Notes under the pieces: generated by a model | What the model saw: only the letters and a program-made list of their open reading frames with translations | Databases searched by the model: none | What the model was told of the DNA's origin: nothing | Made by a program: the position numbers and the translations under genes | Shown: positions 1-16,148 of the stretch, piece by piece | Layout: each line of letters begins with the position of its first letter | Numbering within the stretch: position 1 is the first letter of the stretch | Source: Hormiphora californensis | Lineage: Eukaryota; Ctenophora; Tentaculata; Cydippida; Pleurobrachiidae | Direction of reading: 5' to 3' | Assembly (NCBI GenBank): GCA_020137815.1 | Contig: CM035360.1 | Span: forward strand, 5,033,121 to 5,097,120 | Length of the DNA stretch: 64,000 bases

Positions 1-739
1 ACTCACACTACACAGTGTGTGGTTGGTACCATGACAAGAAAACCACGCGTGGGATAAAGTGGTTAGCTAGTTGCTGAAAAGGGGGGCATGCTAGGGCATG
101 CATATAACTGGTTACCTAGGTAACCACCCGCAGTAACGCACATTATATGAGTGGACGCAGCTGACAGCAAGGGGAAGAGAGGAAGGGAGAGATAGGGAGA
201 AGAAAAAAGAATTTACCAGTTTACTAGTTTTGATCAAATACAGCTAAATCAAGAAATGTCGCATTTGACAGTTTTAGTGTTACAACACCATGCGATCGCA
301 CAAAACATCAGTACGCCATTTTATATGCGTCTTGAATGGTGAGACAATTGAGAGAGAGGGTCGAGCGAGCAAGGCAACCACATAATCGACAACAAAGAAC
401 TTAGAAAATAGGTCCTGCTGTATTTCTACACAGATCAATGATATAGTGAGCTAATGTTGTACAACGTGAATATAGTGGTGTCTATTACATTGAATAACAG
501 TATCAAGAGCAAAAGTACTTTGATGTTTGAGAACTGGAGAATGAGAAATAGCTACACAGATAAAGGGGCCGAAAACTAAGGGCATCCTAGCGATTGAAGG
601 GTGCGTTCGAACTCCAGCTTTTATTTCGTCTAGTCGAGAAGCCCTAACCTAGCTACGCCTTTACCAGGCCGGGAAAAGGAATCTCTATGGTCCCATCCCT
701 TAATCTCAACCATTGTGGAGACGGCCTCAAAGAAGAAGA
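1..739. other. Intergenic, no gene seen
   Basis: No open frame has recognisable similarity and there is no RNA gene. The stretch is mixed-composition DNA with short purine-rich runs near 170-210 and 345-365. A partial copy of the CTTGCTCGACCCT short repeat lies at about 350-379 on the minus strand. Confidence 0.6.
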
Positions 740-898
740 ACCTAGCTACGCCCCCTTATACAGATCCTTCTTTTTAGTTTGCCGCGTCGTCCAGCAGGGA
801 ATATTTCAACCTTGAGCCCTAAGGTTGAAATATTCCCTGCTGAACGACGCGGCAAACTAAAAAGAGGGATCTGCTATAATAAGGGGGCGTAGCTAGGT
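740..898. repeat. Fold-back element, 159 bp
   Basis: An almost complete inverted repeat. The outer end ACCTAGCTACGCCCCCTTAT at 740-759 is matched in reverse complement at the right end near 879-898. The inner arms, from TTTTTAGTTTGCCGCG at about 771 and running through a CAGGGAATATTTCAACCTT block, meet at a centre near 815. A second AACCTAGCTACGCC lies outside at about 649. It codes for nothing and resembles a palindromic MITE; the family is unknown. Confidence 0.75.
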
Positions 899-2063
899 CC
901 TATAACCATCAGTCATTAGGAGTGTACTGTGGTCCACAATAACAATAACTCCAAAGCCTAAATAGTAGGTAACTCTATCTGTTCTCTATTTTCTAGATAG
1001 AGATAGGCTTTCTTCTAATTTGTTTTTTTGTTCTCTCCCCTTAGTTCCACTATATATCTCTCTCCCATCTATATCATTCTGGCATTGGTCCAGGTCTGGC
1101 AGGGTATAGGATTTCACTTTATAATTGTTAGAGAGGGTGGGGTGGTGGTCAGGGTAATTTGATGGGGCCATGGATTCTAACAAAATCAAGAGATGACCCC
1201 CAGCAGCGTCGAGAAGAGAACTTTCTACTCACAAAAGCAAAACAAAGATCGAGCTCACATGGGATACGTGTGTGTTATGATAGCTTAGGCGTCATGAGTT
1301 CTGATCCATCCCTCTCTCTCCCTCTCTCTATCTCTCGCTCTGGATATAAATTATGAAAACTCGACGAGTTTGTCATATTTGCAGAGGGAGGGAGAGATTG
1401 AGGTAGGACTTCGCGGGGCAAAGGGAAAAGAGGGTTATATTTCTCACTAAAGTCACTACTCTCTGAGCTCTTACAACCTTGTTATTCAATGAATCATTGA
1501 CAAGGGTCACCGTTTTACCCCAAATGTGGGGGTTAACTCACAATGTGTGAGGTCATGGGGTAATGAGATGAGGGGGGCAAGTCATAGGCCCACTTATAAC
1601 GATGATCGGAGGAGAGAGAGAAGAGAGAGAGGCAGTGAAAGAGAGAGGGATCAGAAAGATTGGGAGTGTAGGAGGCAGCTGTTACTCATACAGATAGAGG
1701 TACACAACATAGAACACAACATATGCCTGTATCGGTAAATAATGTACAAAATATTGGAAGATAGAATAAAATATCAATCATGAGAAGGATGGATAGATGG
1801 ATTGAAGAAGAGAACGATGGAAAAAGAGAGAGATTGACAGAGAAAAGAAATAGATAGAGAGAACCAGTGTCAGTATAGAGAAGCCAGCCAAGCGAAACTC
1901 ATCAAAGGTCATTAAATTAAGGAGCACGCACAGGACGTGAGGGAACACCCGCTAGAGAGAGAGGGATAGGGAGAGTGAGTGAGAGAGATAGAGAGAGAGA
2001 GGGATAGAGATAGAGAGAGAGGGGAATAGAGATACAAAGATAGAGAGAGAGAGAGAGATAGAT

Positions 2064-2116
<53 letters not shown>

Positions 2117-2301
2117 TATATATAGAACAGGGAGGAGGCATTGTGGAGTGAAGACCTGATGAAATGTCAACTAATTACCAATTCTGAGTTCTGACATGTT
2201 AACAAGCTGCTAAAGAGAACTATAAACACACCCTGAACACACCCTAAATTAGCTGATACAAGACCTATACTTATTATTACTGGCGCTGGAAATATTACTA
2301 G
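899..2301. other. Purine-rich intergenic DNA with (GA)n
   Basis: No gene is recognised. Frames here translate into low-complexity Arg/Glu or Ser/Leu repeats. A run of GA dinucleotides, interrupted by GATA, occupies about 1940-2115. Confidence 0.6.
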
Positions 2302-2363
2302 TGTTGTTTTGTTCAAACCCTTCAAACCCGGGGCGCGGGGATGGAGGGTCGAACAAGGCAATA
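2302..2363 (-). repeat. Copy E of a short interspersed repeat (CTTGYTCGACCCT family)
   Basis: On the minus strand this reads TTGCCTTGTTCGACCCT, a GC-rich centre (CCGCGCCCCGGG), then GGGTTTGAACAAAACAA. The same order of blocks occurs at 13286-13354, 13979-14020 and 55988-56053, and in shortened form at 11654-11688. The two ends are partly inverted copies (GTTCGACCCT and GGGTTTGAAC). The family is unassigned. Confidence 0.55.
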
Positions 2364-5475
<3,112 letters not shown>

Positions 5476-6355
5476 TTAGGCTGTCCAGTATTGATTGTCG
5501 TTGGGCTTTTATCGAAAAATGGTTTGAGATAGAGCAAAATGGACTTCACCACCGTTTTTCTCAAGCGATTTTAGATCGGAATATGATGCCTGATACTGGT
5601 ATTTGGTTGTTCTCGGTTCCCACCAGGCTATTTCCTCTACGCCACTCTTTTTGCTGCTGCACGGGGTTACCAATGTTTTTTAAACGCTGCTGGAAGAAAA
5701 TTGGTACGGTTTCTTCAGCTCCCGTAGTGCTCAATCGATAGACAATCGTCTAAGGATGAGATATGTATGCGATTTGGGTCTCTAAGTGTTCACTTATAAC
5801 CTCTAGAACAGTAGATGTATCATGAAAAAGCGAAAAAGTGCATACAAAAACTGGCCCGTTTTTAAAAACGTCAATTAGTCACTTTAAAAGTCAACCAATC
5901 ACATAATTGGCTTCACTACGTCTTAGAGCTTACTTAGAACTATCTTTTACTGCAGAGTTTTTTATTACAAGTCAATCTTGGTGAGACCCGGAAGTAAAAG
6001 TTTCTAATTTTTACCAAAACTTTTTGGAGGCACATTGCTCAGTGACAAAATAAAGATAGGATATTTTATTACATCTTAAACGATAGATAATTGTCCAATG
6101 AACAAGCTTGATGCAACAAAACATCACTTAGGTACCATTTTTAAGAAGTACAGCAGTTTTGGTGCTAAAACTCGAAAATCGCGATTTTTCATATGCAGCG
6201 TCAACAAGAGTGGGGTAGAGAAAATAGCCTGCTGGGAACCAAGAACAAGCACATACCGATACCGGGCATCTTATTCCGATCCAAAAGTCTATTTTGCTCT
6301 ATCTCAAACCATTGTCTCATAAAAGCCCAACGACAATCAATACTGGACAGCCTAA
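5476..6355. mobile_element. Non-autonomous mariner-like element, 880 bp
   Basis: The terminal inverted repeats begin TTAGGCTGTCCAGTATTGAT and match over about 45 bp. The element is flanked by TA at 5474-5475 and 6356-6357. The TTAGG start, TA duplication and GTCC motif fit the mariner/IS630 superfamily. No frame encodes a transposase, so it is a deletion derivative or MITE. A related element at 41957-42872 shares the outer arms and carries the inner part in opposite orientation. Confidence 0.75.
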
Positions 6356-6357
6356 TA

Positions 6358-8008
6358 TTTCCGGCAGAAGAATGCAATACTACCGAATGTGATAGGTAGT
6401 ATAAGAGGCCACTTAGAACTCTAAATAAGGCTGTTAATATTGCTGTTGCAGAAGAACCCGACGACTAGCAAGCACATGAGCAATTTAATATTTGGCCCCT
6501 AGATTTGAATTTCTGGTTCTAACATTGAAATAGTATTTCACCTATAGATACAAAGAGTTCCACTAAAAATTGGAATGATTTCAAATGGACTTTTGAATGA
6601 TGAAGTATATAGAGGTTTTGACTTTCTTTGACGAAACTAAAAGGAATGCAAGTTATAAAGAGCATTCCAACGAAAGGAATTCTATCAGAAATATAAAGTG
6701 ATTAATTAACTTCACTGTGAACTTCATAGTTTGATTTCAAGAAAAAGACAAGTCTATCTAAAAGCCTAAAACTAATTTCTCGTGATTTATGGAGACTATA
6801 ATATGCAGAATAAAAACGCTGTAAAAACACGAAATGCAAACTATCTACTATGCCAAGCTGGAATGGAACTCGACGAGATAGTTGTCCCTCCGACAACGAG
6901 ATAGCGAGATAAGTGGAACATGAGCACTAGGAACGTGAGTTAAATGAATTGCGCCAGAGTCCAGAGATAACAGAGAAGTTTCCAGAAGAAGGGAGATCTG
7001 AGCTACTGCAGCTATCGGGAAGAGTGCAATTGCTATAGAGAGATAGAGATAAAGTGAGAGAGAGGTCTGTGCTGGAGAGAGATATGCACCATATGAGACA
7101 GTGTGACCATGGATCTACACGTGGTGTGCTATATGGCTTCACAAGCTTCACCCACTAGACTAGCTATGATAACCATGTCATGATACCCGACCAAAGGGAC
7201 CGATAAATAGCGGGCCATTGTTTTGGGAATTGGGTATTGATAATAATGCCATGGAGCTATCGGAGGCTGGGCCGCTGGATTAAAAACGGCACTGCAGGAA
7301 TAATTCATTCATGGATTCAAACGGTAAACGTCAAAGCAATGATAAGAAGCGGGATAAAACGAAGTCACTTTGCCACAGCTTTCCGACCGTTACCACGCTA
7401 CCATGGATACAAGAGGGGGGAGGGAGAGAGAGATGGAAGAGAGGGGAGAATGAGAGTGAGAGAGATGGAATTTAGATCAGTGGGCCTGGGAGGGGGGGAA
7501 GGTATACAGAGAGAACTGCAAATCACATAATGAGAACAAGGATCTACGAGATGCCGGATCGCGAAAACGGGGCTCTTAAATAAGCATGAAACGAGGGACA
7601 ACGAGAGGCTAAATATGGGAATTTAAAATTAGGTCACGATCGGCACTCGACAGGAAAATATCATATTGCAGCGGTCATGGTGGTTATCATAAGTTAGGCA
7701 GTTGAGCATTAACCACTTTGCAGCTGTTGCAAAGCTCATGAAGATTGAGGAGAGGTGGCATGCCCTAACATGGCGAATTACAATAATAATAGTGAGCTCC
7801 ATGGAGAGAGAGGGAGAGGGAGAGCGAATTACAATAATAATAGTGAGAAATGAAGAGAGAGGGAGGGAAAGGTGGCAATTCAGGGTAACCTCATAGGGCA
7901 TCTGTGCAGCTGCGGGGAGTGGTCCGGGTACTAAACAAAACACTTCCGGGAAAGAGATCAGCATGTGTGCTGCTGGTGCACTGTGTGGGAGATAGTACAG
8001 AGAGGAGG

Positions 8009-8097
<89 letters not shown>

Positions 8098-8400
8098 GAG
8101 AGAATAGTGGAGGAGGGTGAACACAATTAGCAGTGGTAGGAAGTGGGTGCTGCGCTCTCTCTCTCTCTCCCTCTCTCCACTTCCCAAGAAGGCATACAGC
8201 CATTGAGAGTGGTGAACGTGGGGGAAAGGGAGCCCCGGGGAGTCCCCTCCCTGATCCCTCTCCACTCTCTCTCACTCTCTATCTTTCTCTCCTTTTCTCT
8301 CTCTCTCCCACTCTCTCTCTTTCTCCCCTTCCCCTTTCTATTTCTCCCCTTTGCCTTCTATACCAGATAATATCCAAAAATGTTCCCGCCCTTCCCCCTC
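6358..8400. other. Intergenic DNA, no gene seen
   Basis: No recognisable coding sequence. A 24-bp direct repeat, GCGAATTACAATAATAATAG plus GTGAG, occurs near 7771 and 7824. A (GA)n array lies at about 8012-8102, followed by CT-rich DNA to about 8345. Confidence 0.6.
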
Positions 8401-9270
8401 CCAAGCCCCTCGACCCCTCGGGGGGAAAAATAAAGGGGGGGTAAGGGGTGAGAGGGGAAAGAGGGGAGGGGAGGAAAAAAAAGGGAGGGGGGAGAAAAAA
8501 AGAGAAAGAGAAAAAGGGAGAAAAATTTAAAGAGAGGGATAGGAGAAGAAGAGAGGGGGTCGGTCATTAAAATTGGTCCCCGTTTTCCAGGGGGTTCCCG
8601 CACTGCAATCTACAAACCGGTTTAATGAGTTTAACATCAAAATTTTCCCCCAAAAACAACCTTCGGCTGGAAGAAGGGTGAGAAAAGGGAAATAAGTGAG
8701 GGGGGGGAAAAAAGAGGGCGGGGGGGGAAAGAGCGAAGAGAGGAGAGGGAATACAAAGGGGGAGAGGAGAGAGAGGGAGGAGAAGGGAAGGAGAAGAAGG
8801 AACAGGGAGTCCGGTGCCCCCCCAGGGCCCCCCCCCCCGGGGCCCCCCCCCACCGGTTTTTTCCCCCCCCCCCGGGGCCCCCCAAAAAAAAACCCGGGGG
8901 GGGGGGGCGGGGGGGGGGGCCCCCGGGGGGGGGAAAAAAAGGGGCCCCGGGGGGGCCCCAAAAAGGGGGGGGCCCCTTTCCCCCCTTTTTTTTTTCCTTT
9001 TTTTGGGAAATCCCGGAAAAGGGAAGGGGGGGAACAAGGGGAACCAGGGAAAAATTTTTAAAAAAAGGGAAAAGGGAAAAAAAGTAGGAAAAGGGAAAAA
9101 AGGGGAGGCAAAGGGGGGGTTAAAAAAGGGGGGGGGAAAAAAGGGGGGGGGGGAAAAAAAATAAAAAAAAAAATTGGTTTTTTTTTTAAAAAAAAAGGGG
9201 GGGGGGAAAAATTAAAATTTTTAAACTGGGGGAGAAGGGGGGTGGAAAAAGGAAAAAAAACGAAAAAAAA
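8401..9270. other. Homopolymer-stretched, probably low-quality sequence
   Basis: Dominated by runs of C, G, A and T of 4 to 12 bases, such as the C/G/A runs at 8815-8990 and the A/G runs at 9060-9260. The predicted frames are Gly/Pro/Lys artefacts. The texture matches other suspect stretches at 57.6-58.3 and 62.3-63.3 kb. The latter is a stretched copy of a clean repeat, so I read this as bad consensus and not as biology. Confidence 0.6.
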
Positions 9271-11653
<2,383 letters not shown>

Positions 11654-11688
11654 TTTGCCTTGTTCGACCCTCTTTTGAACAAAACAAC
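11654..11688 (+). repeat. Copy A of the CTTGYTCGACCCT short repeat (short form)
   Basis: TTGCCTTGTTCGACCCTC is followed directly by TTTTGAACAAAACAA. The two end blocks of the family are present and the GC-rich centre is missing. Confidence 0.5.
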
Positions 11689-12078
11689 TAATTTTATAGG
11701 GGATGCAGCTTTTGTGAGCTTGTTTTATTGAAGGGGTTAGTTGCATGTGAATACACCTTAACGCACACCCCTCTCTCTTATATAAAGTACTGGATATCAA
11801 AGAGATAAAAATAGCTAGATTGTTGACAAGCTGTGCCTGTTAAAATCTTTGGAAATTCTGAGCTATATGCTTCCATTTATAGAATTCTTTACAGGGGTTA
11901 ACGTACGAATTCTATTTTAAATTGGAGTATTTATATGGAATCGTCCGGTATTGTATACCGTTCAATTCAGTTTGTATGCTTAGTAAAACTTCCTTTTTCC
12001 GTGAAAATTTGCTGGTTACTTATAAAACGAATAACTAGACCGGAGACCTGCTAAATCTGGCACTTTTATATTCCACAC

Positions 12079-12236
12079 TCCACAGTAAGCTACTTTTATA
12101 GTCCATGACAGTAAGCTACTTTTATAGTCCACAGTAAGCTACTTTTATATTCCACAGTAAGCTACTTTTATAGTCCACAGTAAGCTACTTTTATAGTTCA
12201 CAGTAAGCTACTTTTATAGTCCATGACAGTAAGCTA
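12079..12236. repeat. Tandem repeat, about 23-bp unit
   Basis: Six to seven copies of a unit built on CAGTAAGCTACTTTTATAGT followed by CCA. There are single-base changes, and two copies carry an extra TGA before CAG. No coding frame runs through it. Confidence 0.85.
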
Positions 12237-12595
12237 TATAATACAGCATCAGTCTGGGCGTGCCACATGTCGCGGTACACAAAACTTAGATACGGTTAAT
12301 GGAGAAACAATACAAAGCGAATAAAGAGAAACAAAAAGATAGTGAGAGAGATAGCGAGGGGTATAGTGAGAAAGAGAGGGAGGGAAAGATCAATTTAATC
12401 CGAAATATTGCCCCCGGTTTCTCTGCTTGTTGCATGTTAATGGGTAGAATAGGGGATCACGGCGTAGAGCCAAGAAACCCAGGTTGTATGATATAAAGTG
12501 ACAAATGGGAATCATCACACAATCCCACGTGATCTCAAATGAGCGACTTGCCGACTATGGGGTGAGTCACTTTCCCTCATTCTCTCTATCGTTCT

Positions 12596-12633
12596 CTCTC
12601 CCTCTCTCACTTTCGGAAAGTGAGAGAGGGAGA
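12596..12633. repeat. Perfect 18-bp hairpin in CT-rich DNA
   Basis: TCTCCCTCTCTCACTTTC is followed at once by its reverse complement, with essentially no loop. Its function is unknown. Confidence 0.6.
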
Positions 12634-12936
12634 ACTTTCCGGCAGTATCTCATCAGTCATCAACATCAGTAAAAGGGTAAGATAACCTGGGGTTCAATCA
12701 ATTGTCGGCTCATGATGATGAAGTGGCTTAAATGTTGCTGTGGGATATACTGGGCAAAATTACTGATATAGTTGCGAGATGGGATAGGGGAACAGAGAGA
12801 TAGAAAGAGAGAGAAAGTGAGAGAGGGAGAGAGAGGGAGATAGGGAGAGATCAGAGCGATGGGCCACAGGAAATGAAGTGGCTAATAGTTCTGCACAGAA
12901 TGTGCGCCGTTGCACGAAGCTCACCTTCCGTTTTCT

Positions 12937-13155
12937 CTCCCTCCATCTCTTCATTTCTCCATCTCTCTCCCTCCTTCCATTTCTCTATCTCTCTCCCTCC
13001 ATCTCTTCATTTCTCCATCTCTCTCCCTCCATCTCTTCATTTCTCCATCTCTCTCCCTCCTTCCATTTCTCTATCTCTCTCCCTCCATCTCTTCATTTCT
13101 CCATCTCTCTCCCTCCTTCCATTTCTCTATCTTTTTCTCTATCCCTCCCTCTAAC
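12937..13155. repeat. Tandem CT-rich minisatellite
   Basis: Repeats of an approximately 34-bp unit built from CTCTCCCTCCATCTCTTCAT and TTCTCCAT, alternating with a variant containing CCTTCCATTTCTCTA. Frames through it give Ser/Leu/His/Phe repeats and are not coding. Confidence 0.75.
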
Positions 13156-13285
13156 TCTACGTTTTAAAAAGATCTAGAAGAAATTGGAACTAAATGCATT
13201 TGCGCTGTTTCCCATACTGAAATATAAAATTTGTAAAAATTATAAAACTACTTCTACTTTACTAAATACATATAAGGGATGAAAT

Positions 13286-13354
13286 TTGCCTTACTTGACC
13301 CTGTTTCCCTCGGTCATAATTAATATTAATATAAAAAGGGTTTGAACAAAACAA
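13286..13354 (+). repeat. Copy B of the CTTGYTCGACCCT short repeat
   Basis: TTGCCTTACTTGACCCTGTT, an AT-rich centre, then GGGTTTGAACAAAACAA. The two end blocks match copies C, D and E and the middle differs. Confidence 0.5.
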
Positions 13355-13494
13355 GGAGGCAATATATCCACAAGATTTGTCAAGAGGTAAATGCTGCATT
13401 GAGAGAGAGAGAGAGAGAGAGAGAATATCATAGTTAGAGTTGAGGAGGAAGGTTAGGCAACAGCAGTGAAACTGCTCACACATTGGAGAGAGAT

Positions 13495-13565
<71 letters not shown>

Positions 13566-13820
13566 CACGCACTGCCTAAAGATGATGTCATTTACTCACT
13601 GTACAAAAAGCTGTAAACCAACACACGACACGCACGGCCTATGTGTCGTATCTTGATTTTCAGAACTAAAACAAAAAACTTTGGTTGAGGTTGACAGGGA
13701 TAGGAAATCAAAAATAAAGTTTGGGTCATTGCTATCCCTGTTTTGTCAGCCCTAGAGAAGGGCTAAGATAGACCTACATTGTCACGATACACTTCACAAA
13801 CTTCCAGTCTAGATCAGTTA

Positions 13821-13902
13821 CAGTCGGACCCCGATTTACCGGCATGCTCGGGGAAAGGGTTTTGCCCGGTAAATCGGGGCCCGGTAAATCGGGGTCCGAC
13901 TG
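13821..13902. mobile_element. 82-bp pogo/Tigger-like MITE
   Basis: Terminal inverted repeats begin CAGTCGGACCCCGATTTA and are flanked by TA at 13819-13820 and 13903-13904. The interior is only CCGGCATGCTCGGGGAAAGG plus two more CCGGTAAATCGGGG blocks. The 873-bp element at 28667-29539 has the same termini and TA duplication, so this is a very short relative. The CAGTCGG start and TA target fit pogo-like members of the Tc1/mariner group; this is an inference from the termini only. Confidence 0.75.
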
Positions 13903-13978
13903 TATAACAAAGGCCAAATAAAATAAAAGGGTTTCATCAATGACTAACAATATTTCACGATAGACTAGAATTCTACTA

Positions 13979-14020
13979 GCCTTGCTCGACCCTGTTTCCC
14001 GCGCCCCGGGAACATAACAA
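13979..14020 (+). repeat. Copy C of the CTTGYTCGACCCT short repeat
   Basis: AGCCTTGCTCGACCCTGTTT, then CCGCGCCCCGGG, then AACATAACAA. It shares the GC-rich centre with copy E. Confidence 0.5.
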
Positions 14021-14285
14021 AATTTCACTACAACTTCACACAAACTATGTAGAATGTAGCCTTATTGCGATGGGCCTGGTGGGGAATATAATTTAAATAG
14101 ACATCTCTCTATATATCTCTCTCTATCTCTCTCTGCAGCTTGTGAAAGCAAGGCACGGCACAAGCCATGATTGGTGTAATTTATTCGCTCATGCAGCACA
14201 TACCCACATACACACCTAAATCATATTACATTATGAGCTCATAATATGTCCATGGAACAAATAAAAACAAGGAAGTTTAGTTCAA

Positions 14286-14330
14286 CAGTTTACACATGTT
14301 TCAATACAAAATTGTATTTCATCAGAACTG
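14286..14330 (-). ncRNA. Second hammerhead ribozyme, opposite strand
   Basis: The exact reverse complement of the ribozyme at 16104-16148, with the same CTGATGA and GAAA core, AATACA/TGTATT stem II and CAGTT/AACTG stem I. It lies in the left arm of the same insertion, so the two ribozymes point outward on opposite strands. Confidence 0.85.
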
Positions 14331-14385
14331 AATCACACTTGTCCCGTTCCAGGTTTCTTGCTTGCTCCTTCATAAAGCCATCCAA

Positions 14386-15086
14386 TTAGAGATTGTATTT
14401 CTTGTGATGTCTGCAACTACCCATGATCTCGCTTCTCCGGTTTAGGAGTTGGTGGTTCCTGGACTCCATCAAAATCTCCATCTTCTCGGTAGTGCACAGG
14501 TCACAGAACCGATCCCCAATTCTGTACGGTCTTCCCTTTTTCCTTACTTTCCAAGTGATCCCGAATGTGATCCCCCTGTCCTTCAACTCCCACACCTTTT
14601 CAGACAGCCTTGTAGATGTTCTTTTTTCGGAGTTGTTGAATGTGTGCTTGTGCTGGCTGAATCGGGTTTTAAATGAGTTCCCTGTTAACCCGATGTAGAG
14701 AAATTTCTGGTTGCAGCTGGTCTTCAGTTGAGCTTCGTATACCAATGATTCGGTGAGGCACTTTCCATCCAATGGACAACTTCCCTTGTCCTTACAGTTG
14801 CATAATTTATCAGGCACATCTGTTGGTTTCGGGCCCCCATGTGTGAGTTTTTTGTTGTGGGCCTTTATCCTCGATTCCATGTTTTTCATGCAACTGTATG
14901 ATACCTTGAGAGTGTTTTTGTTGAAGATCTGGCTGTAAATGTGTCCTGCTGGAAAGTGCCTTGCCACTAAACCAAGAAACTTTCGTCCCAGGTCCGTTTC
15001 AACATCCACAGAAAATGGTGGGTTAAACCATATTACCCTTCGCCGTCCTTTCCTTTTCTTTTTCCCTTTTCTCGCCACGTCTTTAT
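14386..15086 (-). pseudogene. Second, inverted copy of the Penelope-like GIY-YIG region
   Basis: This left arm is the reverse complement of 15348-16048 with almost no differences. It encodes the same basic linker, Cys cluster and GIY-YIG endonuclease, ending KKYNL. The frame continues about 24 codons into the spacer on the minus strand, where the residues match nothing. It lacks all reverse-transcriptase sequence and is a rearranged fragment, not a functional unit. Confidence 0.8.
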
Positions 15087-15088
15087 CA

Positions 15089-16048
15089 ATGCCATCGGAG
15101 TACATCAACTTTCTTGACACCACGATGAGAAATGATGGTACATTCATGCCATTTCGCAAGGATGGAAAAACCTCGAATTATGTTCATAGCTCATCCAACC
15201 ATCCGCCAACTGTGCTGAAGAACATCCCTGACATGGTAATGGATCGCATAAGACGATTGTCATCCAGTCCAAGTGCTTTCCAAGCGGCACGATATCACTA
15301 CCAAGGAGCTTTGGAGCAGAGTGGTTACAAGGGCTTCTCAACGGAATATAAAGACGTGGCGAGAAAAGGGAAAAAGAAAAGGAAAGGACGGCGAAGGGTA
15401 ATATGGTTTAACCCACCATTTTCTGTGGATGTTGAAACGGACCTGGGACGAAAGTTTCTTGGTTTAGTGGCAAGGCACTTTCCAGCAGGACACATTTACA
15501 GCCAGATCTTCAACAAAAACACTCTCAAGGTATCATACAGTTGCATGAAAAACATGGAATCGAGGATAAAGGCCCACAACAAAAAACTCACACATGGGGG
15601 CCCGAAACCAACAGATGTGCCTGATAAATTATGCAACTGTAAGGACAAGGGAAGTTGTCCATTGGATGGAAAGTGCCTCACCGAATCATTGGTATACGAA
15701 GCTCAACTGAAGACCAGCTGCAACCAGAAATTTCTCTACATCGGGTTAACAGGGAACTCATTTAAAACCCGATTCAGCCAGCACAAGCACACATTCAACA
15801 ACTCCGAAAAAAGAACATCTACAAGGCTGTCTGAAAAGGTGTGGGAGTTGAAGGACAGGGGGATCACATTCGGGATCACTTGGAAAGTGAGGAAAAAGGG
15901 AAGACCGTACAGAATTGGGGATCGGTTCTGTGACCTGTGCACTACCGAGAAGATGGAGATTTTGATGGAGTCCAGGAACCACCAACTCCTAAACCGGAGA
16001 AGCGAGATCATGGGTAGTTGCAGACATCACAAGAAATACAATCTCTAA
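15089..16048 (+). CDS. Penelope-like element polyprotein, C-terminal part (RT thumb, GIY-YIG endonuclease)
   Basis: This is 319 codons from an internal ATG; the frame is open further left only because it runs through the antisense left arm. The first ~85 residues (INFLDTTM, SNHPPTVLKNIP, RIRRLSS, then YHYQGALEQSGY) match the end of the Penelope-like reverse-transcriptase domain. A basic linker follows, then a Cys cluster (CNCKDKGSCPLDGKC) and a GIY-YIG endonuclease with the core FLYIGLTGNSFKTR and QHKHTFNN. The protein ends in KKYNL before TAA. The N-terminal bulk of the reverse transcriptase is absent, so this is a 5'-truncated copy that cannot act alone. In the family the enzyme copies element RNA into DNA at a nicked target. 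I do not think this fragment is a host gene. Confidence 0.85.
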   Translation: MPSEYINFLDTTMRNDGTFMPFRKDGKTSNYVHSSSNHPPTVLKNIPDMVMDRIRRLSSSPSAFQAARYHYQGALEQSGYKGFSTEYKDVARKGKKKRKGRRRVIWFNPPFSVDVETDLGRKFLGLVARHFPAGHIYSQIFNKNTLKVSYSCMKNMESRIKAHNKKLTHGGPKPTDVPDKLCNCKDKGSCPLDGKCLTESLVYEAQLKTSCNQKFLYIGLTGNSFKTRFSQHKHTFNNSEKRTSTRLSEKVWELKDRGITFGITWKVRKKGRPYRIGDRFCDLCTTEKMEILMESRNHQLLNRRSEIMGSCRHHKKYNL

Positions 16049-16103
16049 TTGGATGGCTTTATGAAGGAGCAAGCAAGAAACCTGGAACGGGACAAGTGTG
16101 ATT

Positions 16104-16148
16104 CAGTTCTGATGAAATACAATTTTGTATTGAAACATGTGTAAACTG
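16104..16148 (+). ncRNA. Hammerhead ribozyme, type I-like, Penelope-associated
   Basis: All core elements are in order. Stem I strand CAGTT (16104-16108) precedes CTGATGA (16109-16115). Stem II is AATACA / TGTATT closed by loop ATTT (16116-16131), followed by GAAA (16132-16135). A two-base-pair stem III, CA / TG with loop TG, spans 16136-16141. The cleavage dinucleotide is TA (16142-16143), and stem I closes with AACTG (16144-16148). The five pairs of stem I and six of stem II are perfect. A very short stem III is known from hammerheads in Penelope-like elements, which may work as dimers. It lies just 3' of the endonuclease frame. Confidence 0.85.

Noticed and set aside
8527-9164. Gly/Pro/Lys-rich frames of up to 156 codons
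   Set aside because: They arise from stretched homopolymers in probable low-quality sequence.
14939-15088. N-terminal extension of the Penelope-like frame (starts MCPAGKC)
   Set aside because: This part is antisense to the left-arm coding sequence and is open by chance.
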